A stretch of DNA of 64,000 bases from Dactylonectria macrodidyma. Lineage: Eukaryota > Ascomycota > Sordariomycetes > Hypocreales > Nectriaceae. Location: the NCBI GenBank assembly GCA_020744425.1, contig JAGMUV010000007.1, forward strand, positions 1,674,001 through 1,738,000, written 5' to 3'. This document shows, in pieces, positions 20,354-34,536 of this stretch (position 1 is its first letter; the number at the start of each line of letters is the position of its first letter). The position numbers were made by a program, and so were the translations under genes. The notes beneath the pieces are model-generated. The model was not told where the DNA came from. It searched no databases and saw only the letters and a program-made list of their open reading frames with translations.

Positions 20354-23300
20354 CTAAAACATGGCAACCCCGTCAGCATCCTCCAACCATAACGTCGCCA
20401 GGTCTTTGTTCAACCCCAGACGCAGCTTCCGGAGCACATCTCCTCCCTTGGTCGTCGCCATCCATCCCTTTCTCCAGTCCCATCCTCGCTGCACGTTGTG
20501 TCCTGAGGTCATCTTATGCATGTGGTTAACCAAAACCGAGCTACCACTCATCACGTAACTGCTCCCGCTCAACGAGCTCGTCGATTTCTGCATCAGGTCC
20601 CACGGCGTCGATCCCTTGAGTGCCTGGGCAGATCCCAGCACCACTTCGAAGAAGTCGGTGCAGGCCGAGTATACGCGCTCGCCCACCGTCTCGATATCCT
20701 CAATAGCCTTGAGCAGAGCATCGATCTGTTCCAGAGTAATCACAGCGGGTGACTGGTTGATAAATACCGTCGCCTCTCCAAGAAGAGCAAGGAGGAAATC
20801 CTCACTGACGACTGCATCTCTCGTATCATCGTAGAGGCCACCTCGAATGTTGTCGTCGGAGCTGGAGATGACTGCCACTAGGGCGGATGCCGCTTGCTTC
20901 TTGAGCTTGAGCGCTTTGGTGGAAGAAACGTTTTCGAGCTGCTCAGAGTCACGAATCTCGTAGAACTTGCGGAGCGTGGCATATCCACTAAGCATTCGGC
21001 CGAGCAGCTGAGCTGCCTCCAAGTCCTGCTTGGCTCGCTTTTCCAGCGTCTCGGTTCGCTTCCGCAACAAGTCCTTCAAATCCTCATCCAGGTCCTTCTC
21101 CGCGGGGTACGCAGTAGATTGAACCAGCGAGTATGACATAAGGAGGTTCAACACTGCACGTACGCTATCTGGTCGGTGGGAGAGAGCATAGTACCACAAC
21201 GCCTCACCATAGCGGTGAGACTCCTTGGACAGAATTTCGGCAAAGGCCTGTTGAAGTGTTAGCTGATGTTCTCCTTGCAATGATTAACGTGCTCTCACAT
21301 CTGCTGTCTCTTCAGCATAGTTGATCATGCCAAGGTCATTCAGAATTCTCCAGATCTTATCGACGACGCGGCTTGAGTGCTCGTCAAGGGTTGCCAGGAG
21401 ATCCCGCAGGAGCTCACCAACAATCTCTTCTGATCTCTCCGGTGAATCCATCCGCCCAAGCACTTGGATAGCCATTTCCCAACCATCACGTTCCGCAGTC
21501 AGTTGTTCAATGCCAGCGAGTTCTCGAGCATAGAGGACCAGGGTGGTGTCCTTGATGCCTTCTACGTCGTCTGGCCCAGGCTGCGACACGCCCAACAACG
21601 CAAGGTCATCCATATCCAGAGTGTCAATCGGCAGGGGGTTTTCTGCCTTAGTTGCGGGTAGCCAGTCACCCAGGGATGCTATCTCTGCTACGGTGCAGGC
21701 CACGGGTAGAGACCATATTCGGAGGAAGCCAAGCACAGCGTTGATGTTGCCCTCGAAGGCTGAAGCGATTGCCACCTCGACGGGGTTCATTATGTTTGGC
21801 CTCATATCAGAGTCAATAACGTGGTGGAAGGCGGTCGTCAGTCGTTCAAAGTAGTCGTCTATGCTCGCCAGGCGTGATGCTGTTGACGCTCGGAAGCTCT
21901 GAGAATGCGATATTTTGAGTGACTTGTGACGCTGGTTTCCATCGTCCCACCAACCGAAGAGACCGACTGTGGCCTCACACCAATCTTGGGCGACATCCAT
22001 GATCGCTTCATGACTTCCCAGAATGATGCCATAGATGGTCTGCAAGTTCTCGTATATGTCCCAAGGAATCTGGCTGGATGCCTTCCTTGCCATTGTCGAC
22101 ATGGATTGCGGCTGCGGAGAGTACTCTTCATCCATAGAATCCCTCAAGCCTTGCTCATTCCCTTCGGCGAAAAGCGTCAGCCTGTCCAGAGCGCCCCGAG
22201 CCTGAACACGGAATAAAGTCCAGTTGCTGTTGCGGATATCCCAGTCTAATCTTTTAGCAGGGCACTGGTCCAAGATGTCACAGACGGTAGCCGTGCACCG
22301 TCTAACGTTCTCAAGAGCTTTGCCAGTGTAGGCAAAGTCTCCATGGGGTCCTCGGCGGATGTTTTCCCAACCAGCATTCCTCAGCAGCTGCAAGGCACCA
22401 TTGACATCTCCGCGCAGTAGCGCGCATCGAACCGTTTGCCAGTAGACGCTATGAGATGCAGGGCTTGGCTTGTATCGGGAAATCTCTCGTACTTGGTCAG
22501 GGTATAGGTTGTGACTCGATTGCATCCAGTCGAACAGGATCTCGGGTAGCGGGGGTGTCTTTTCGTCATCAGTATTGCTGTCGAAGCGAGTGTGATGCAT
22601 TCGCAAAATCAGGTGAGCGACATAGGCAGCCTTCTCGAATGCTTCAGCCTCTGGTCCGGGGCCGATGGTGGCGAAATCCTCTCCTTCTGGCTGGGGCAGC
22701 TCCTCGACATAGTCGTTCCACAGGCGAACAATGTGATAGGTGATGTTAGCCAGGGAGTTGTCTAATTTATCCGCATCGTCCTCCGTGCCAACGCCCTCCT
22801 CATAAAGGCGACAAACAAGTTCTTCGGTCTTGAGGATTAGGTTGGCCGGTTCGGCGATTCGGGCGGGGTCTTGGTGGCTGTACAGGTCCTTGGCGAAAGC
22901 AGCAAACTGATAGCCTTGCTTCCTGGATGTCAGACCGAAGTGGATGGAAGATCTCTTAAAAATGCCTTCTGCCTCCCTCCGAACTCGATCAGTCGCAGCA
23001 GGTGTGTTGAGCATCATGAGGTCCGATTCGTCGCCGATCATCGGCTGCCCATAAGGCCGATCATCATGGCGCATGTTCAGAAACATATCGGGCTCTTCTG
23101 AGTTTTCTCGTTCGTAGTCTTGGTCGTACTCTTCGCCTTCCGCGTCCTCGTCCTCTTCCATATCCTCGTCGATGTATCGGTCCATCTCAGCGTCAACTTC
23201 ATCGTCAGCGTGACCACCAGGAGCAGCAGACATTCGGAAAAGGCTGCGCCGGTGCGGTGGTAGCTCCATCTCACCCTCCGCATCCTCTCCCTCGTCCTCT

Positions 23301-23680
23301 TCTTCTACCTCATCTGCGGCGCTGAACTGGCGACTCAAGCCCGACGGTTGGCGGTCCCTGCCTCTGATGGAGCGGCCGAGGGGGTTGTTGGACGTGCTTT
23401 TCTGGGCAAACAGATTTTTCGCGGTGCCTCCCCCAGTCTGTGAGCCGAAGCTGAGGGGCTTGCTCTCGCTCATGCCGTGCAACACGGAGCTCCCAAAGAA
23501 CGATGCAGTTGGGGCACCAGCGGGAGTGAAAGAGGCGGCGGAGGACGGTGGCGGTCCAGCAGGAGTCGTCGAAGGGTTGTCGCCAAGAAAGGAAAACCCT
23601 GAGCGCGGGTTCCTCTCTGGTGTTGATGGAGCCGGGCTACTAGGCGGGCTGGAGTCAGGGACGACAAATCTGTGAGCCAT
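20354..23680 (-). CDS. NUP85: Nucleoporin Nup85 (Y-complex)
   Basis: Exons from the start: 23680-21299 and 21247-20354, giving 1091 aa. The first about 250 residues are disordered: Ser/Pro-rich with FG dipeptides (GFSFLG, SFFGSS, SFGSQ), then a long acidic stretch (EEEDEGEDAEGEME, EDMEEDEDAEGEEYDQDYE). The rest is alpha-helical and matches fungal Nup85: SSIHFGLTSRKQGYQFAAFA, LILKTEELVCRLYEEG, YWQTVRCALLRGDVNGALQLL, ESHRYGEALWYYALSHRPDS. Known: Nup85 is a scaffold member of the Nup84/Nup107 Y-complex. The intron is 51 bp and phase 0. Animal Nup85 is shorter; the extra length here is the disordered N-terminus typical of filamentous fungi. Confidence 0.9.
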
Positions 23681-26623
<2,943 letters not shown>

Positions 26624-27308
26624 GTCAGCTTTAAAAGGATAAATAGTAAAAAGGAACGCCAATTCCAATAATCGATGTAGGCAATTAACTCCATCAAAAC
26701 TGTAACCGGGGCGCCCATACCTACCTATATGTTCAACGATTGCCAGCAACCTTGATGGCCGAACGCGGATTAACGATGAGCCGCCCAAAAGAAGAGTATC
26801 CACTGTCGGTACCAATGGATCACGTCATGGAGGATCAACGCTTGTATTATATCAGAGCCATGGAGTGGGATTCGGACTCGGCTCCACATTCTGGTTCCAA
26901 TCTACCTACCCTATGCCTTCACATTGGAAACACAAAATAAAACTACATGATCAAGAATTGTTTACATACCTGCGCTGCAAAAGGTAGCAAATAGAGTTCT
27001 ATACAAAGTACTTGGCAGTTGAGTTATTAATCTAGCCTCTCAAGTGTTTACACGGGGTTTATGAAGCATTGTGTGTTCATTTCGTCATTTCATGGCTTGC
27101 CTCAAATGAATGCCCCTAGTTATTGCTTAGAAATGGATACGGCCTGGGACGTCTGTGGAATCCGGGGTACCCCCACTAGCTCTAGACTAGCTTTTGGGGG
27201 GATTTCGGGAGATGGATTTGTCACGGCAGCAAGCCGATTGCAAGACGCGTCTCAAGAAATGACCTGAACTCTACCTTTCACGGCCATCCCGCAGGCCATT
27301 TTCACACC
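26624..27308. other. Intergenic, formaldehyde dehydrogenase to Nth1
   Basis: AT-richer 3' flank followed by the presumed Nth1 promoter. No gene, repeat or RNA was seen. Confidence 0.55.
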
Positions 27309-28671
27309 ATGCGGAGCTCTAGAATCTCTAGAGACGCTGCGAAGCTTTTCGAACGCGTGCCGGAGCCAGTGTCGCCGCCAAGACGAACGACGCGATCGTC
27401 CCTGGCACGGTTTGCCCTGGCCACAGCGACGACCGAAGAGGTCAAGTCCGAGATTCGGGACATTGAAGATGTGGCCAGCCTTCCGATTCGAAAACGACGG
27501 CGGACAGCTACCGTCTCCGAGACGGTGTCGCCGAACGGGGTCAAGACCAAGCACGTCAAGACGGAACAAACCAAAGCCGAGCCTGTTAAGCTGGAACGTA
27601 TCAAATTCGAAGATATCGAAGACGCCCTGAGCTCTATCCCCTCGCCGCCACCCAAAGCTCCGCGTCGAGTTCGTAAACCCGCACGAAAGGCCGTCGACCC
27701 TTCAACTGGAGACACTACGATCGAACCGCCGTCCGATTGGGAGGCCATGTACGATATCGTGAGGAAGATGCGGGCTCCCGGAGGAGCAGCGTACGGTGCA
27801 GCCGTCGATACGATGGGGTGCGAGCGGCTGGCGGATCCACAGTCTTCTCCCAAGGACCAACGGTATCATTCACTGGTTGCGCTGATGTTGTCGAGTCAAA
27901 CAAAGGATACAGTCACTGCAGTGGTCATGAGGAAGCTCCAGACCGAGCTACCGGCGTACAAACCCGGGGCGCCAGTTGGGCTCAATGTCAACAACATGCT
28001 TGCAGTGGAGCCAGCGCTGTTGAACCAGACCATATGGGCAGTTGGATTCCACAACAACAAGACAAAGTAGGCGGGAATACGGCATGAGGCATGAGTCCTG
28101 AGGCATTGGCTAACAATGGCACAGATATCTCAAGCAAACGGCCGAAATCCTTCGCGATGAATGGAACGGCGACATACCGGACACGATTGAAGGGCTCATG
28201 TCTCTACCGGGCGTGGGACCCAAGATGGCATACCTTTGCATGTCGGTGGCGTGGAACCGCACCGAGGGAATCGGCGTCGACGTCCATGTGCACCGAATCA
28301 CGAATCTCTGGGGTTGGAACAAGACCAAGAACCCCGAGGAAACCCGGCTCGCGCTCCAGTCTTGGTTGCCGCACGACCGGTGGCGAGAAATCAACTCCTT
28401 GCTGGTCGGGCTGGGACAGGCCGTCTGCCTCCCCGTCGGGCGAAAGTGCGGTGAATGCGAGCTAGGGTTCGAGGGGCTCTGCAAGGCGGCGGACCGAAAA
28501 AAGGTCGCGGAGGGACGAAAGATCAAGGCAGAGAAGGTTGAGGCCGGGGACGATGACACGGCGGTCAAGCTCGAGGCCAAGCTCGAGGAGGTCGAGCCGG
28601 AGGAGGTCGAGCCGGAGGAGGTCAAACTAGAGGCGGTTACACAAGGCGTTGTAGTCAAGCACGAGGCGTGA
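27309..28671 (+). CDS. NTH1: Endonuclease III homologue, DNA glycosylase/AP lyase
   Basis: Exons 27309-28066 and 28125-28671 give 434 aa. The N-terminal about 135 residues are basic and disordered, with possible nuclear signals ([18 protein letters not shown]). The HhH-GPD glycosylase fold follows: [16 protein letters not shown], the helix-hairpin-helix [11 protein letters not shown] with catalytic Lys286, and GVDVHVHRI with Asp305. Four iron-sulfur cysteines are at 354, 361, 364 and 372. Spacing is x6, x2 and x7; the last loop is two residues longer than the usual x5. Known: Nth/Ntg enzymes remove oxidised pyrimidines and cut AP sites in base-excision repair, in nucleus and mitochondria. After residue 375 there is a charged tail with repeats of [12 protein letters not shown], absent from bacterial enzymes. 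Confidence 0.92.
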
Positions 28672-29492
28672 TAATTGTTGACGGGTTAATTTTGCCAGCG
28701 GTGCTGGGGGCATCTCGCGGCGCTGCCGGCGGCACTAGCAGCGAAATCCAGTGGCTGGGCGGCATACCACGTAGCGAAGGCGAGGCGAGGCGACGGGCTG
28801 CTGGTTGTTAGATGGGCGTCTAGACGGCGCCCTTTCTAGAGATGCATGAATACCTGTTCATCTGTTGATACCCTATTACTTTATCACCCTATCACTCCCC
28901 TACCGAAGGGCCCCCAGCGTTGCGTTGCGAATTATTCCCTTTCCAGCGCGGTGCAGACCGCAGCCAAGAGGACGCTATTGGGAGTCATGAGACCCTGTTA
29001 ACCTCTGTCGTCAATTGAGCAGCGGCTCACGAGATCATGGCGCTCCGATACGATATCGGAGATAAGCTGGGGTCCAAACTGAATGGGTCATTAGGAAACT
29101 GGGTCCAGTCCCCCGGCACACACGTAATCAGGCCGATGCCTGAGTTGGTAGGCAAGTTGTCATGAGTTCAGTCACTGTTCACCAGGTCAAAAAATAGAAC
29201 AGCCATTTGTCACAGGACGGCCCTGCAAAGCTGAGTTTGTGTCATATGTGTGAAAAAAAAAGAGTCAATTCATACCCTGAATAGGGTGATTGCCAACAAA
29301 AGACCCGTACGCCGACGCAAAACAACACCCACTGCTGAATAGAATACAACGGCGGCAAAGCGCCTGGCAGCCCCAGTAGATCCCGGCCCCATATCTCGTC
29401 ATTACGTCGTGGTCGTCAAGGTGATTCCGTTCCGGAGCCCGTGGGAGCGACGCCGAACCCCCGGCTCCTCGGTAATGGTGCGTGTGGACTCG
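28672..29492. other. Intergenic between convergent Nth1 and AN1 genes
   Basis: 3' flanks of both genes. An oligo-A run of about nine bases is near 29253-29261. No gene was seen. Confidence 0.55.
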
Positions 29493-29786
29493 TCATACGC
29501 CCCGGATGACCTGGGTGCGCTCCGACTCGAGCTGCGCAGCGTTTCGCTCGTGGGACTGCTTCTTGCACTGCCCAAAAGAGAAGTAGGTTAGCGACTGCAG
29601 CGGGTGGCGGAAGGGAAAGGTAAGGTAAGGTGTAAAACCCACGTCTTCGAGGCCGGTGCACTTGTGATCCTCTAGGAGACGGTGCTTGCCGCAGAAATGT
29701 CCTTGGCAGAAGGTGCAGTCTCCGACGATTCGCTGGGCGGGCTCGCGGCACTCGCTGGCGGTGCAACGGATTCGCTTAGGAGGCAT
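29493..29786 (-). CDS. Minimal AN1-type zinc-finger protein
   Basis: Exons 29786-29643 and 29567-29493 give 72 aa. Almost the whole protein is one AN1 finger: Cys-x4-Cys (RCTASEC), then CTFC, FC, GKH, EDH and KC, which supplies the Cys/His ligand set of the two-zinc AN1 fold. The remainder is a short charged helix (QSHERNAAQLESERTQVIRG). Known: AN1 fingers occur in stress-associated and ubiquitin/proteasome-linked proteins such as ZFAND family members and yeast Cuz1/Tmc1. This one lacks A20, UBL or second AN1 domains. Target unknown. The intron donor GTGGGT is weak, but the spliced frame joins LEDC directly as expected for the family. Confidence 0.85.
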   Translation of the reverse strand: MPPKRIRCTASECREPAQRIVGDCTFCQGHFCGKHRLLEDHKCTGLEDVGFTPYLTFPFRHPLQSLTYFSFGQCKKQSHERNAAQLESERTQVIRGV

Positions 29787-31220
29787 GGTTGCGGAGGTGG
29801 AGAGATTGATGGGGTGATGAGGATGAGACGGTGAGCGAGGCAGAGTTGTAGAGTGAGAGTAGGGCGCTGAGAGAAGCGATAACACGGGAGATGACCGAAG
29901 TTTGCGTTGATGTCCCAGGGACGGTGTCAGAAGGCGATGGAAAGTAAAGGACCAAGTTTGGCACGACACAGCTAATCAAGAATGCGTCCTCAAGGGGGCC
30001 GTGGTTGCTTTATAAGGAGCCGAGGAGGCTGATGAATGAATCATGCTGGGTGGAGACATGAACGACCAGGTCAGTTCGCCTCCCAGATAGCCCAGCTCGC
30101 AGGAGTGTCCAAGCCTCCAAGCCTCTCAAGGGTACCACATCGTAGCCTGTACCTAAGGACGGATCCCCCAGTGCCAGGGTACATACATACGTACATGCAT
30201 AAGGAAGTTAGCCACCTCAGGCCTCGGCAGGCTATCAAAAAACCACACGGACTGGATGGATCCAGCATGACCACTGTGAACCAGGCCCGGGCCCTCTCAA
30301 GCGCAGCCAGAACCTGGGCATTGTGGGCAGGGCGGCGCCAAATTGACCCAATTTCCTCTCATCCCCCCATGCCTCTCGTTCGTCTCCGCCCTCCCAGTCT
30401 CCGCCCTTTCTCCGCCCAGGCGCTGGCGCCGTCCCCGTGAAGGAGAAAAGAGACGCCTGGGTTTTGGCCGGGCCAGAAGCTCGTGGAAAACACGCCCCCC
30501 CCCTCCAAGGCCGAAGGGTCCTGGGCGGGCCACTTTTACCCGCCGAGAAGTTGGTCTCGACTGGATTCAACTGGAATGGCTTTTTCCCTCCGGACCCGGG
30601 GGCGTTCTCCATGAGCAAAAAGGCGAAGGCCGCGAGGCTCCGAAAGCGGTGGAGGCGACGCCGTGACGAGCTGAACCTGGAAGAGAAGAGGTCTCTGTTG
30701 TCGATCACAGGGCGGCCAGCCCGAGGCGCCTGTCAATGTCGGGACACACGGACACGAGGTCGTGTCAGTACCACGAAGACTATGTAGTAATTAGGTATGT
30801 GCAAGGTACAGTGTACAGCATGGCATGTGTGTCACAGACGCACAGTAACTCAAAGTAGGTCTTGGTCTCAGGTCTGGTGTCTTGGGTCGAGGCCTGGCTC
30901 GCAGCTTCATCAGGCTCTTATCGTATAGGTGGACGTACAGGCGGACGCACAGCTGCAGCCGCCCCCCATCATTCAAGGGCTACGATGGCCGTTTCGAGGC
31001 CGCCCCGGCATATCTAAGCTCCGGCGCGACTGGCGCTCTTAAAGTTATGTATGATACCTTCTACCTTTACCAGAGTAGTGGGTACGTTTGACGGTGCGGT
31101 GCAGTGCAGATTCCTGGCCTTCTACTATTAGTTTGGGTCGCCGCTCGCCTTCAGCTTCGGCTGCTTCTGGGCTTTGTTTTGCTTGGAGCTAGTGGTGCCG
31201 CCGGGCCTGGATCATGGATC

Positions 31221-31258
31221 TGTGCTTGGACGTGCTTGGACGTGCTTAGACGTGCTTT
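31221..31258. repeat. 10-bp tandem repeat CGTGCTTGGA
   Basis: Four units, two or three nearly identical (tgtgcttgga, cgtgcttgga, cgtgcttaga, cgtgcttttg). Confidence 0.8.
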
Positions 31259-31291
31259 TGGTCTTTGCCGCCTGCCCTTCTGGAGACAGGC

Positions 31292-31318
31292 GATTCCCAG
31301 GATTCCCAGGATTCCCAT
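31292..31318. repeat. 9-bp tandem repeat GATTCCCAG
   Basis: Three head-to-tail copies (gattcccag, gattcccag, gattcccat), followed at 31371-31390 by two copies of CCCCAACAAG. Confidence 0.8.
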
Positions 31319-31496
31319 GTCGTGGTCGATAATCGATTGACGACGGGGTGTGTCGATGCGCTGGGATCGGCCCCAACAAGCCCCAACAAGGCGGTTCGTG
31401 CTGTTCTCGGTATGCTGCATACTTCGGCAGCCAATCGATCCCAGCGTGCCCTCAGTCGCCCCGACCAAGACAAGAATAAGACAAGACAACACAGCA

Positions 31497-31577
31497 ACCC
31501 TGATAAACCCTAACAACCCCAACAACCCTGAACAGCTCAACCCTGACGACCCTGACGACTCTGACAAGTGACGACCC
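31497..31577. repeat. Degenerate AACCC / CCCTGACGA repeats
   Basis: The stretch has AACCCTAACAACCCCAACAA at the left, then CCCTGACGA units near 31541-31560. It resembles slipped-strand low-complexity DNA. Only one unit resembles TTAGGG/CCCTAA, so it is not a telomere-type array. Confidence 0.65.
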
Positions 31578-31690
31578 TGATTGATGCTCTTGTCACTTAA
31601 TGTGGACACGCACTTGTTCATAATGCTGGACGCCGTCATGGCCAGTCGAGCCTGGATGCGCCTGGGAACGCTACCCCTTCCAAGTTCCAG

Positions 31691-31724
31691 CACCCATCAC
31701 CCATCACCCATCACCCATCACCCA
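31691..31724. repeat. 7-bp tandem repeat CACCCAT
   Basis: Four and a half perfect copies of CACCCAT. Confidence 0.85.
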
Positions 31725-31783
31725 GCGCCAACGCCGCGATTCAGGCGCCTACATAGCACACGCATGCAACGGATGGGCGCCAG

Positions 31784-31807
31784 GGACGGACGGACGGACG
31801 GACGGAC
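31784..31807. repeat. (GGAC)n microsatellite
   Basis: Six perfect tetranucleotide units. Confidence 0.9.
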
Positions 31808-34536
31808 ACTTTCCATTGCGTTTTATGCCCATGAATAACCGATATGACAAGATTGCCTCTCACGCCGACTTTGTCCAAGGTGTGGGGGTTCGTTTTCATC
31901 TGCGAAAGAATGACGCGAGAACTATGAGTCCACTCGTCAATGGCGGCGGCACATTGCGGGAGCTTGTAACAGTCAGTCGATGACAAGTGTAGCACCACCA
32001 CCACTTGTTGAAGTCCGGTTTTGGAAGCCCGCTTTCTATCTATTGCTACCTTACACCTTGTCAGCATGGCTGGCACAATCTCAGTCAGCATCATGACCTG
32101 TTCGAGAGGACCATTTCTGCACCAAATATTAGGTGGTGTGACGGGTGACTTGCTGAGATGAGACATATCCACGTAGATCCCTATAATCATAGATGATTGA
32201 TATTTTTCCGAGCGGTTGATGAATCAGTTGGGCTGATTGATAATAATGCATCCTTCCTCGCTTGGCGTGGTCCACCGCACCTTCCCGGCAGCATTTCGAC
32301 CTCTGCCGAAAGCCCCGGCACTCCCGGAACCGAACCTCCGGCTGCGATACTACGTACAGCAGGTGGAATCACAGATGTTTATTATCACATACACCTGGCC
32401 AATTGCGACCTCTAAGGCTGAGATTTGTCAAGAAACGACTGCTATTATCGTCTGGTCTCAATCCATAGTTATGTCTTGTAATCTTGGTGCTACGGCCCCG
32501 CGATGCACCCATGTTGTACCGTGCCTCTAGCTGATGGCTCCTGGGTTGCGTCGTGCCAACGACTGGGGACACTCACTATCTGGCCATTTTCAATCCCACA
32601 GACTACTCCGTACTCTGTAGTAGATACAGCGGTGAACATCTTGAACTCTTGCCAAGCCCCCTATTATCCCCCATTGCGTTGTCTCCGGTCAATCTCCCCA
32701 GACATCCACCCAACAAAAACCCACCTGCCACTGACTCAGACCAGCCGGCAAAGTCAGCTACCGAATGCCGCCCCTGAGCCTGGCCCCGAATCTGCGGTAG
32801 CGAATATAGACAGGGCCAAGCGCTGGTCGAAAATAGGGATGTGCTACCGTCGGTCCGTATCAAGTTAAGATAGTGAGATGCCGTCGTCCTTCAACTTTTA
32901 TGGACTCTGCAACACAGGCACCAAATGGCAGACACAGCGAGGGTGCACATCGGAACAGTTGACCCACCCTACCCACCAGGGTCCATCTCCATCAACCCAA
33001 TTCAGCAGAGAAGATGCGGTCTGGCAGAATCGAGCTGGCGTCACCAGTACAGTATATTGAAAGGCAGGCGCGGTACAAAATTCCGTGATTAATCTAGATT
33101 CTTCCCATTCTAGCTTTTTCGGGCTGTCCGTCTAACACCAACCAGGTCTGGTTGTCCGGCTATTGTGAATTGACGGATAGTGAAAACCCAAAATGTGTAG
33201 CTCTGGTTAACTTCCGACGGCTATCAGAATCGTGATTTACGCAGTAGATCTCTGGCGTCCCGCGTAAGGCTCTGAGTAAGTGTTTTGGGTTGTAGCTTCG
33301 TTACCTCTGTCGGCGCCAAAGTTTTGGCCGCAATGACCGCTAACATGCTGGATCAATGAATACCAAGAGTGGCTTACAGCAGTGTGCACACTTAAAACTA
33401 CCAGGGCAATATGTGCCATTTTGGTGAAAGCTCTCGTTAGAAAGGTCAATTTTTGGTGCATGCAACCATGCGTGCTTAGGATTTGATCTCTTTAGATCGT
33501 AACATATCTAAGTACATTCAACAGTTAAGGGAACTCAATGCATACTTACCTACACACCATCAGAACGTAAGACATACCTTGAGCTCCAGCATATACTGTG
33601 CCAACCTATGCAGCATAACCACATATTGATATGAGTTACCGGGCTGCTGGGCTCGGGTATTGTGGCTCTGCTATCTCTATAATTGAAGGATTTTTCTGTA
33701 CTGGGCGACTTCGATCTACTCTATGCGTGCTACAAAGTCTTTACTTTGTACTATACCAACCCATCCACACGGCTGATCTTGGTGGTTTCGCTCGTTTATG
33801 GTTGCAGCCTCGGGCCAAATGTCTCCATATGCTCCCACCTTTACGCTCTGGATTGGGTAGCAAAATACATGGCTGCCAAAAACTCATATTTAGGTACATG
33901 CAAAATATTGTTACATATTCTTCAGCTAAGGTTCCGCATGACACTCAATTTTTAGACCCCTTTCATGCCTAAAGTTATTAAAATTTTAGCGTACGGAGAC
34001 TTTTGGCCCAAGACTGCACCTACGAACTTCAAGTATACCGATCGAGGTTGTATGGATTGCTGTATCATCCGTATACCAGAAAAACGTATTCAGTTAATAT
34101 TACTCGTGACCTTTTAATGGCGGGGATATCTTGTCAGACGTCGAATATCAGCCCAAAAGTTTGGGAGAAACTGAATCTTCCAGCAAATTGACATCCAAGT
34201 AGAAAATTCTCAAGTCGTCCTTGAATACTCTTACGTTGGTTCTAGCACCTCATGTTAATTCACAAAGCCTTGTTGGGCTCTCGGCATGTTGGCAGCATCG
34301 CCGAAATGGGAACGTGGGGTAATTACCAATGACATCAACAGGCTCCCTCACTCAGACCTTATCGGCGAACTTGGTTCTAAGAGCATTTGTAATCGCACCA
34401 CCTTGGCCCGCTACATTGCATATTGCCGGTACATCGACCGATATATTGGAGGTCGAAGGATTGACTGCCAACTTCACGCTTCTAGTTTCTCACTCATCAT
34501 CTTATCCGTCTCTATGACAATCGCATTTTGTCAGCT

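Larger units (their letters stand above)
29787..34536. other. Gene-poor region left of 5-oxoprolinase
   Basis: 4.7 kb in which I find no supportable gene. The left third is GC-rich (30.2-30.7 kb has low-complexity C/G runs giving false ORFs). 31.2-31.8 kb is dense in short tandem repeats. From about 33.06 to 34.26 kb base composition is visibly AT-richer and ORFs are few, which would fit degenerate, possibly RIP-mutated repeat DNA, but no transposon protein remnant was recognised. The last 250 bp should hold the 5-oxoprolinase promoter. Confidence 0.5.

Noticed and set aside
30343..30787. Arg/Pro-rich ORFs near 30.4-30.8 kb
   Set aside because: Low-complexity GC-rich DNA gives open frames on both strands with no conserved-looking segments.
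31497..31530. CCCTAA-like words as a possible interstitial telomere repeat
   Set aside because: Only a single CCCTAA unit; the rest is AACCCC/AACCCTG and does not form a TTAGGG array.
31151..31693. 180-codon minus-strand ORF in the repeat cluster
   Set aside because: Composed largely of translated tandem repeats; no start context, splice logic or protein-like blocks.
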